Source: an uncultured Collinsella sp. (GTDB lineage Bacteria; Actinomycetota; Coriobacteriia; Coriobacteriales; Coriobacteriaceae). Taken from it: 45,685 nt of DNA. This document shows, piece by piece, positions 39,773-45,685 of this stretch. Made by a program: the position numbers and the translations under genes. The notes under the pieces were generated by a model, which ran no database searches, was not told the DNA's origin, and worked only from the letters and a program-made list of their open reading frames with translations. The stretch lies in the NCBI GenBank assembly GCA_902475245.1, contig CABRYP010000019.1:1-45685 (forward strand). Reading direction: 5' to 3'. Every line of letters begins with the position of its first letter. The first letter of the stretch is position 1.

Positions 39773-41236
39773 CTACTCGTCGTGTTTCTCCTCGCGGCGA
39801 GCGGCGGCGCGGGCTTCGTGGATGCCCTTGATTGCGGCATGGCGAGCCGTGCGGGCGTCGTGGATGGCGTCACGAGCCTCGGCGGTCGTCGCCTTGGCAG
39901 AGCGCAACTTGGCGGCCAGATCGGGGTTGGTTTCGGCGACCGCAGTGATCGCGGGGCCGTCGAGCTCCTCTTGCGTGGGCTCGGCCAAAAAGTCGATAGC
40001 ATACTGGGCGGCCACCATGGAGCCCTTTGCCAGCACGGTCTCGTCGATCTTGTAAAAGCAGGAATGCTGGGCGTACGTGGCGCCAATCTTGGGGTTACGC
40101 GTACCTACAAAGGCGAGCACGCCCGGCACGCGGCGCAGGTACTCCGAAAAATCCTCGCCCGAAAGTGTGCCGCGATAATGGCCTTGGCCGGCGGGACCCA
40201 GACACTTAATTACGGCCTGACGGCAGCGCTCGCTCGAGGCCGCGTCGTTTTCGACCTTGTAGTTGGCGATGGTGTAATCGGTGAGCTCTGCCTCGGCGCC
40301 CAAGGCGGCTGCAGTATGCTCCACGATGCGGCGCATAAGCTCCGGCATTTCCTCGTGGGTTGAATCGCCGTAGGTGCGCACCGTGCCGGCGAGGTAGGCC
40401 GTGCCGGCGATAACGTTGCGCGCGGTGCCGCCGTGCAGCTCGCCGACGGTGATGACGGCCGGCTCATAGGGGCTGATCTCGCGCGAGACGATGGTCTGCA
40501 GGGCGTTGACGATCTCGGCGGCAACCATGACGGCGTCGTGGCCGCGCTGGGGCATGGCGCCGTGGCACGAGGTGCCGCGGACATCGATGCGGAACCAGTC
40601 GGTATTGGCCATGCGCGGGCCGGGCTCGCAGCTTACGGTGCCGGCGTCGACCTCGCTCCAGATGTGCGCGGCGTAGGCGCCGTCGACGCCGTCGAGCACA
40701 CCCGTGCCGATCATGAGTTTGGCGCCCTGGCCGTTTTCCTCACTGGGCTGGAAGACGATGCGGACCTCGCCGTGGATGTCGTCGGTCATATGGCGCAGGA
40801 TCTGCAGCGTGCCGAGCATCATGGCGATGTGGCAGTCGTGGCCGCAGGCGTGCATGCAGCCCTCGTTGACACTGGCGAATTCCTCGCCGGTCTGCTCGGT
40901 GACGGGCAGGGCGTCAATATCCGCGCGCAGCAGTATGCGGCGGCGCGGCGTGCCGTCCTCGCGATAGGCGTCGGGTGCGGTGCCGCGAAGGGTCGCCACC
41001 AGGCCCGTCTTAAGGGGGCGCTCGTAGGGGATATTCATGGCGTCGAGCTGGTTGGCGATGTCGGAGGTCGTGCGCTCTTCGGCGAGGCTCAGCTCCGGGT
41101 GCTTATGGAAGTGCCGGCGCTGCTTAATGATGTAGGGTTCAAACTCGGCGGCGATATCTTGGATGGCTGCGGTGACATCGTCAGCCGCGCGAGTCTCGGT
41201 CGCCGCCATAATCTGCTGTGCCTTGGTCTTCGTCAT
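39773..41236 (-). CDS. M20-family amidohydrolase (aminoacylase/hippurate-hydrolase-like)
   Basis: This 487-residue metalloenzyme cleaves N-acyl or related amide bonds of amino acids (M20D type). Visible motifs are RRHFHKHPELSLAEE near residue 40, LLRADIDALPVTEQTGEEF, the metal site ACGHDCHIAMML, the catalytic FQPSEENGQGAK, and GTSCHGAMPQRG of the dimerisation domain. The last about 60 residues (LAAKLRSAKATTAEARD onward, rich in Ala, Lys, Arg and His) form a charged helix not usual in the family. The start at 41236 has AAGGAG upstream; a longer open frame beyond it is not homologous. It is divergent from the YtcJ-like gene across 168 bp. Confidence 0.9.
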   Translation of the reverse strand: MTKTKAQQIMAATETRAADDVTAAIQDIAAEFEPYIIKQRRHFHKHPELSLAEERTTSDIANQLDAMNIPYERPLKTGLVATLRGTAPDAYREDGTPRRRILLRADIDALPVTEQTGEEFASVNEGCMHACGHDCHIAMMLGTLQILRHMTDDIHGEVRIVFQPSEENGQGAKLMIGTGVLDGVDGAYAAHIWSEVDAGTVSCEPGPRMANTDWFRIDVRGTSCHGAMPQRGHDAVMVAAEIVNALQTIVSREISPYEPAVITVGELHGGTARNVIAGTAYLAGTVRTYGDSTHEEMPELMRRIVEHTAAALGAEAELTDYTIANYKVENDAASSERCRQAVIKCLGPAGQGHYRGTLSGEDFSEYLRRVPGVLAFVGTRNPKIGATYAQHSCFYKIDETVLAKGSMVAAQYAIDFLAEPTQEELDGPAITAVAETNPDLAAKLRSAKATTAEARDAIHDARTARHAAIKGIHEARAAARREEKHDE

Positions 41237-41404
41237 GATCGATTTGCTCCTTGCTGGGTTGATCGCAAAATCGTACAGGCACTTTCCAGTATGCCACCTG
41301 CCGCTAGGGCTGGTAAAGTTGCCGTTTGCCGCTTGGGGTTTTGTTACAAGGGCGGGGGAGTACACTCGGGGGTGTTGAATTTCCTGCCAGAGATGGGGAT
41401 GCCC

Positions 41405-43042
41405 ATGCAACATATCGATCGGATTATCCGCTCCAAGAACGTCTTTACCGCGCAAGACGGCATCGATTCCGCCCGCGAGCTGGCGATTGCCATCGCAGGC
41501 GACCGTATCGTCGCAGTCGGTGCGCCCGATGACGTGATTGCCGCCGCTCCCGCCGCCACGCCGGTTCTCGACTACGGCGAGCAGTTTGTCTGCCCCGGTT
41601 TCCATGACGCTCATCTGCACTTCTTCCATACCTCGGTTGGCTCCTCGCCGTACATGCTCATGGATATGGGCACGTCCGAGGCGGCGCTGGTGCAGCACGC
41701 GCTCGAGTTTTCCCAGGACCTGCCCGATGACGCCTGGGTTGTGACGCAAGGCTGGCGCGACTACCGTTGGGACCCGCCCGAGCATCCTACCAAGGCGTCG
41801 CTCGATGCGGCATTCCCCGATCGTCCCTGCGTTATGTACTCGGGCGACGGGCACACGCTGTGGCTCAACAGCCGCGCACTCGAGGCGCTCGGCGTCACGC
41901 GCGACAGCGAGCCGCCAGCGGGCGGTAGCTACGACAAAGACGCAAACGGCGAACTCACGGGCATTGCTCACGAAGCGGCTGCCATGCAGCTGCTGCCGCG
42001 CTGCCTTGAGTGGCTGGGCGAAGATCGCATCGCAAGCGCTTACGCCGATCAAATGAGGCGCATGGCCGAGCAGGGTATTACCTCGATCTGCGATATGTCG
42101 CTCATGCCCATGCCGGGCTGCGATTTTATCCGCGACGATGTCTACGACAAACTGCAGACGGCCGGCAAGCTGGGCATTCGTGCCCATCTGTTCCCCACGC
42201 TGCTGGATGACCAGTCGCGTCTAGAAGAGCTCCAGGTACGTTACGCGAACAACGCGCTGCTTTCGGCGCCAGGTTTTAAGCAGTTCTTCGACGGCGTGTC
42301 GAGCGAACACACGGCATATCTCACTGAGCCCTATACCAATCCGCGCTTCCCGAGCGACCAGGGCCGTCTGACGGTCCCGGCCGAGCGCATGCGCAAGTTG
42401 GTTCTGGCGGCAGCCGAGCGTGGCCACACCGTGCGCATCCACGTTATCGGCGACGGTGCGATTCATGCCGCGCTGGATATCTTCGAGGAGGCAGCCGACC
42501 TGTACGGCCTGCCCCAGCACGGTCATAACACGCTCGAGCATCTGGAGAACCTTCTGCCCGAGGACATCGACCGCCTGCGCAAGCTCAACGTGGTTGCCTC
42601 GAGCCAGCCCTGCCATATCACGCTCGACCCGGGTGGTCCGGAGCGTGATCTGGGCCTGGAGCGCAGCCGCATCATGTGGCCGTTCGCAACCTATAAGCAG
42701 CGCGGCATTCGCCAAGCCTTCGGTACCGACAGCCCTATCACGCCCGTTACCAGCATGAACGTGCTCTACACGGCTATCACGCGCCAGGACCCCAAAAGCC
42801 ACTGGCCCGAGGGCGGCTGGTTACCGAGCGAGCGCATCGATGCAGCAACAGCCTTGCGCAACTACACACTGGGCAGCGCGTACGCAGCGGGCGACGAGCA
42901 AAACCTCGGCAGCTTGGAGCCCGGCAAGTACGCCGACCTGGTAGTCCTGGACCAAAACCCGCTCACCATCGACCCCCAAGAGCTACAAGCTACCAAGGTT
43001 CAGGCCACCTACCTAGCCGGTAACCTCATCTACGAGCGCTAA
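41405..43042 (+). CDS. YtcJ-like amidohydrolase
   Basis: The 545-residue metal-dependent hydrolase belongs to the amidohydrolase superfamily, YtcJ branch. Motifs in order: CPGFHDAHLHFF (first metal His pair), GWRDYRWDPPEHP, GDGHTLWLNSRAL, VRIHVIGDGAIHAALDIFE, EHLENLLPEDIDRL and FGTDSPITPVTSMNVLYTAI (Asp). The C-terminus GSLEPGKYADLVVLDQNPL is the composite beta-domain. The substrate is unknown for most of the group. ATG 41405 is preferred, with GGGGA 5 nt upstream; in-frame ATGs at 41393 and 41399 are possible. Divergence from the M20 gene suggests shared control in amide or N-acyl-amino-acid salvage, by inference. Confidence 0.88.
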   Translation: MQHIDRIIRSKNVFTAQDGIDSARELAIAIAGDRIVAVGAPDDVIAAAPAATPVLDYGEQFVCPGFHDAHLHFFHTSVGSSPYMLMDMGTSEAALVQHALEFSQDLPDDAWVVTQGWRDYRWDPPEHPTKASLDAAFPDRPCVMYSGDGHTLWLNSRALEALGVTRDSEPPAGGSYDKDANGELTGIAHEAAAMQLLPRCLEWLGEDRIASAYADQMRRMAEQGITSICDMSLMPMPGCDFIRDDVYDKLQTAGKLGIRAHLFPTLLDDQSRLEELQVRYANNALLSAPGFKQFFDGVSSEHTAYLTEPYTNPRFPSDQGRLTVPAERMRKLVLAAAERGHTVRIHVIGDGAIHAALDIFEEAADLYGLPQHGHNTLEHLENLLPEDIDRLRKLNVVASSQPCHITLDPGGPERDLGLERSRIMWPFATYKQRGIRQAFGTDSPITPVTSMNVLYTAITRQDPKSHWPEGGWLPSERIDAATALRNYTLGSAYAAGDEQNLGSLEPGKYADLVVLDQNPLTIDPQELQATKVQATYLAGNLIYER

Positions 43043-43059
43043 CCCCATACCCCACCCAT

Positions 43060-43090
43060 AAGGGGGCACGTTTCAGCAACGTGCCCCCTT
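43060..43090 (+). terminator. Terminator of the YtcJ-like gene
   Basis: AAGGGGGCACGTT pairs with AACGTGCCCCCTT around a 5-nt loop, followed by CTTGTT. Confidence 0.8.
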
Positions 43091-43130
43091 CTTGTTCGCA
43101 CCATCCGCATCGCCATTTTGCTGTACTGAC

Positions 43131-43341
43131 TTTTCTGAATGCCGGGCCCGAATTAGTTAACCTGGCTCCCGTGTGGCTCCGGAGGGGCGGGGCATAAGGT
43201 TTATCGCGAGTTCCGCACGAGCCGAAGGCCACTTAATGTGGCCTTCGTGCGAGCAGGACTGCCCGAGCAGGAAACCTTATGCCCCGCCCCTCCGGAGCCA
43301 CACGGGAGCCACCGCTAAGTTATTCCCCGGCATTCAGAAAA
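43131..43341. repeat. 211-bp nested inverted repeat upstream of groES
   Basis: Outer arms of 16 bp (43131-43146 and 43326-43341), inner perfect arms of 39 bp (43164-43202 and 43272-43310) and a central hairpin (GAAGGCCAC with GTGGCCTTC, flanked by CGCAC/GTGCG) stack into one giant interrupted palindrome. It contains no ORF with support. The rest of the 43043-43478 gap holds the terminator before it and the groES leader after it. Confidence 0.92.
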
Positions 43342-43436
43342 TCTAAGTGCCAAAAAATAAGATTTTTTGACTCTGTGTTGTATAACCCGCCATTCGTGGG
43401 TACCATTCAACGCGTACGCAAACAAAAAGGGTTAAC

Positions 43437-43457
43437 CCGCGCGGCATGACCGCGCGG
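43437..43457 (+). promoter_or_regulatory. Leader hairpin next to the groES ribosome site
   Basis: CCGCGCGG (43437-43444) and CCGCGCGG (43450-43457), itself a palindromic word, pair around a 5-nt loop, 6 nt before AAAGGAGG. It might act as an operator or as an mRNA structure. No CIRCE or HAIR heat-shock operator is visible upstream. Confidence 0.4.
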
Positions 43458-43478
43458 CCCACAAAGGAGGAAACAAGC

Positions 43479-43772
43479 ATGTCGTCTTTGAAGCCGCTTG
43501 CAGATCGCGTCCTGGTCAAGCCCGACGAGGCCGAGCAGAAGACCGCCTCTGGTCTGTACATCGCCAGCAACGCTCAGGAGAAGCCGCAGCGCGGCACCAT
43601 CGTTGCCGTGGGCGCCGGCAAGGTCAACGACAAGGGTGAGCGCATCCCCATGGACGTCAAGGTTGGCGACGTTGTCATCTACGGTAAGTTCGGTGGCAAC
43701 GAGGTCAAGGTCGACGGCGAGAAGTATCTGCTCATGCGCGCCGACGACATCTACGCTGTCGTCGAGGCCTAG
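43479..43772 (+). CDS. groES: Co-chaperonin GroES
   Basis: The 97-residue GroES caps the GroEL ring. Recognisable features are LKPLADRVLVKPDEAEQKTA at the start, the mobile loop SGLYIASNAQEKPQRG, and GDVVIYGKFGGNEVKVDGE and LLMRADDIYAVVE at the end. ATG 43479 follows AAAGGAGG; an in-frame ATG at 43446 lies within the leader hairpin. groEL follows after 96 bp, which contain a GC-rich self-complementary stretch but no clear terminator, so the pair should be co-transcribed. Confidence 0.97.
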   Translation: MSSLKPLADRVLVKPDEAEQKTASGLYIASNAQEKPQRGTIVAVGAGKVNDKGERIPMDVKVGDVVIYGKFGGNEVKVDGEKYLLMRADDIYAVVEA

Positions 43773-43868
43773 TCTCGTCAGAATCTCTGATTCGTCTTTG
43801 AACGCGCCCGCCGCATAGGACTCGGAAGCGGCGACGCGAGTCACATTTCTTTTGGAGGATTACCCACT

Positions 43869-45506
43869 ATGGCAAAGAACATTACGTTCAACACCGATGC
43901 CCGCGCTAAGCTCGCCAAGGGCGTCAACACTCTGGCCGACGCCGTTACCGTCACCATGGGCCCCAAAGGCCGCTATGTCGCTCTGCAGCGCACGTTCGGT
44001 GCTCCGACCATCACCAACGACGGCGTTTCCGTCGCCAAGGAGATCGAGCTCGAGGACAACATCGAGAACATGGGTGCCCAGCTGGTGAAGGAGGTCGCCA
44101 CCAAGACCAACGACACCGTGGGTGACGGCACCACCACCGCAACCCTGCTCGCACAGGCCATCGTCAACGACGGTCTGCGCAACGTCGCCGCTGGCGCCAA
44201 CCCGCTGGCCATCCGTCGCGGCATCGACAAGGCCGTTAACGCCGCCGTCGCCGAGATGAAGAAGCAGGCCAAGCCGGTCGAGACCAAGGAGCAGATTGCT
44301 TCCGTCGGTACCATCTCCGCCGGTGACCCCGAGGTCGGCGAGAAGATCGCCGAGGCTATGGAGGTCGTGGGCAAGGACGGCGTCATCACCGTCGAGGATT
44401 CCCAGACGTTCGACATCACCATCGACACCGTCGAGGGCATGCAGTTCGACAAGGGCTATGTCTCCGCTTACTTCGTCACGGATAACGACCGCATGGAGGC
44501 CGTGATGAAGGATCCGTACATCCTCATCACCGACCAGAAGATCTCCAGCGTCCAGGACATCATGCCTGTTCTCGAGGCTGTCCAGCGCGCTGGCCGTGGC
44601 CTGCTCATCATCGCTGAGGACATCGACGGCGAGGCCCTGCCCACCCTCGTCCTCAACAAGATCCGTGGCGCCCTCAACGTCTGCGCCGTCAAGGCTCCGG
44701 GCTACGGCGATCGCCGCAAGCGCATCCTCGAGGACATCGCCGTCCTCACCGGTGGCCAGGCCGCTCTGGACGAGCTGGGCGTGAAGGTCGCTGACATCAC
44801 CGCCGATATGCTCGGTACCGCTAAGTCTGTCACCATCTCCAAGGACAACACCGTCGTCGTCGGCGGCGCTGGCTCCAAGGAGGCCATCGACGCCCGTATC
44901 GCTCAGATCAAGGGCGAGATGGAGAACACCACCTCTGACTTCGACCGCGAGAAGCTCCAGGAGCGCCTGGCCAAGCTCTCCGGTGGCGTTGCCGTCATCA
45001 AGGTCGGCGCTGCTACCGAGTCCGAGCTCAAGGAGATCAAGCATCGCGTCGAGGATGCCCTGCAGGCTACCCGCGCTGCTGTCGAGGAGGGCATTGTCGC
45101 CGGCGGCGGCGTCGCCTTCATGGACGCTGCTCCTGCGCTCGACGCTGTCGAGATCGACGACCCCGAGGAGAAGATCGGCGTCGATATCGTCAAGAAGGCT
45201 CTGACCGCTCCGGTCGCTACCATCGCCAAGAACGCTGGCTTTGAGGGCGCTGTCGTGGTCGACAAGGTTGCCGAGCTGCCTGCTGGCCAGGGTCTCAACT
45301 CTGCCAACGGCGAGTGGGGCGACATGATCGAGATGGGCGTCCTCGACCCCGTCAAGGTCAGCCGCGTTACCCTGCAGAATGCTGCTTCTGTCGCCAGCCT
45401 AATCCTCATCACTGAGGCCACCGTCTCCGATGTGCCCAAGAACACTCAGCTTGAGGATGCCATCGCTGCTGCCACCGCTGGTCAGCAGGGCGGCGGTATG
45501 TACTAA
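43869..45506 (+). CDS. groEL: Chaperonin GroEL
   Basis: The 545-residue chaperonin subunit assembles as a 14-mer for ATP-driven protein folding. Signatures are VTMGPKGRYVALQRTFGAPT, NDTVGDGTTTATLLAQAIV with the catalytic Asp, GDPEVGEKIAEAMEVVGKDG, the apical domain, and AAVEEGIVAGGGVAF. The C-terminus ends QQGGGMY, a shortened Gly-Gly-Met tail. GGAGG lies 13 nt before the ATG. In many actinobacteria a second groEL exists elsewhere; this copy sits with groES. Confidence 0.98.
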   Translation: MAKNITFNTDARAKLAKGVNTLADAVTVTMGPKGRYVALQRTFGAPTITNDGVSVAKEIELEDNIENMGAQLVKEVATKTNDTVGDGTTTATLLAQAIVNDGLRNVAAGANPLAIRRGIDKAVNAAVAEMKKQAKPVETKEQIASVGTISAGDPEVGEKIAEAMEVVGKDGVITVEDSQTFDITIDTVEGMQFDKGYVSAYFVTDNDRMEAVMKDPYILITDQKISSVQDIMPVLEAVQRAGRGLLIIAEDIDGEALPTLVLNKIRGALNVCAVKAPGYGDRRKRILEDIAVLTGGQAALDELGVKVADITADMLGTAKSVTISKDNTVVVGGAGSKEAIDARIAQIKGEMENTTSDFDREKLQERLAKLSGGVAVIKVGAATESELKEIKHRVEDALQATRAAVEEGIVAGGGVAFMDAAPALDAVEIDDPEEKIGVDIVKKALTAPVATIAKNAGFEGAVVVDKVAELPAGQGLNSANGEWGDMIEMGVLDPVKVSRVTLQNAASVASLILITEATVSDVPKNTQLEDAIAAATAGQQGGGMY

Positions 45507-45582
45507 GGCCGACAAGGTCTAGAAATCCCACCGGGGATCCGGGGGCGTGACGGGGGTTTCTCTCCGGAACGTCCTCGGACAT

Positions 45583-45627
45583 GCAAAGAGGCTCCGCATC
45601 GCGCTTCGCGCTGCGGAGCCTCTTTGC
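45583..45627. terminator. Strong bidirectional hairpin after groEL
   Basis: GCAAAGAGGCTCCGCA and TGCGGAGCCTCTTTGC form a perfect 16-bp stem (45583-45598 and 45612-45627) with a 13-nt loop. CTCTTT at the arm ends serves as the U-rich part on either strand. It lies between groEL and a convergent minus-strand gene end. Confidence 0.8.
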
Positions 45628-45639
45628 GTCCTGACGCTC

Positions 45640-45685
45640 CTATTTGGCAAGGTGTTTTTTAGAATCCATTTTGCGCTCGGCCTCG
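45640..45685 (-). CDS. 3' end of an unidentified minus-strand gene (partial)
   Basis: Reading the minus strand from the window edge gives EAERKMDSKKHLAK and a stop at 45640-45642, just before the shared terminator. The charged, Lys-rich tail and position suggest a genuine gene end, but 14 residues do not allow a family call. Confidence 0.4.
   Translation of the reverse strand, partial: EAERKMDSKKHLAK

Noticed and set aside
43342..43478. CIRCE or HAIR heat-shock operator in front of groES
   Set aside because: Neither TTAGCACTC/GAGTGCTAA nor CTTGAGT/ACTCAAG is present. TTGACT at 43367 and TATAAC at 43381 are only 8 bp apart and cannot be a standard promoter pair.

Overview
The window looks like a chromosomal segment from a Coriobacteriia gut anaerobe, most likely Collinsella or a close relative. 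This is an inference from high GC, GTG/TTG starts, the amaP/DUF2273/Asp23 envelope-stress operon, twin-arginine lipoproteins, a giant 2-hydroxyacyl-CoA dehydratase activase and an aryl-sulfate sulfotransferase. I see no rRNA, tRNA, CRISPR array, phage module or transposase gene.

Layout. 1-0.8 kb: end of a membrane protein. 0.9-5.3 kb (minus): a polar amino-acid ABC importer operon (binding lipoprotein, two permeases, ATPase) ending in a class-I-glutamine-amidotransferase-like hydrolase, driven by a clear promoter. 5.3-5.8 kb: a repeat-rich gap. 5.8-7.6 kb (minus): a DXS-type enzyme. 7.8-9.4 kb: an HD-domain protein coupled to a CmpB-type membrane protein. 9.4-11 kb: a PD-(D/E)XK-like nuclease/AbiEi-like gene bracketed by two near-identical arrays of four 25-bp palindromes. 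11.2-13 kb: ammonium transporter plus P-II protein. 13-15.1 kb: TetR regulator and MFS exporter with a perfect palindromic operator. 15.2-16.1 kb: HAD phosphatase whose ribosome-binding site lies in a 21-bp inverted repeat. 16.1-16.9 kb: repeats and a 41-residue hydrophobic/basic peptide with a hairpin over its Shine-Dalgarno. 16.9-22.4 kb: TetR plus the 1593-residue activase. 22.8-25.7 kb: 3-hydroxyacyl-CoA dehydrogenase and aryl-sulfate sulfotransferase. 25.8-28.8 kb (minus): DUF389 protein with an EF-hand loop, and an OPT transporter. 29.1-32 kb: coaX, dCMP deaminase, Nfu and lgt. 32.1-39.6 kb: DUF6020-like membrane protein, YebC, the Asp23 operon, a YitT-like protein and a zinc-ribbon membrane protein. 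39.8-43 kb: divergent M20 and YtcJ-like amidohydrolases. 43.4-45.5 kb: groES-groEL.

The most unusual content is intergenic. About a dozen hairpins share a GGGACAG/GGGACGG core but have different self-complementary arms. Two four-site palindrome arrays flank the nuclease gene, and a third array of unrelated sequence has nearly the same 39-41 nt spacing. There are also several long perfect inverted repeats next to gene starts. These look like small non-autonomous repeat families and regulatory structures rather than ordinary terminators.
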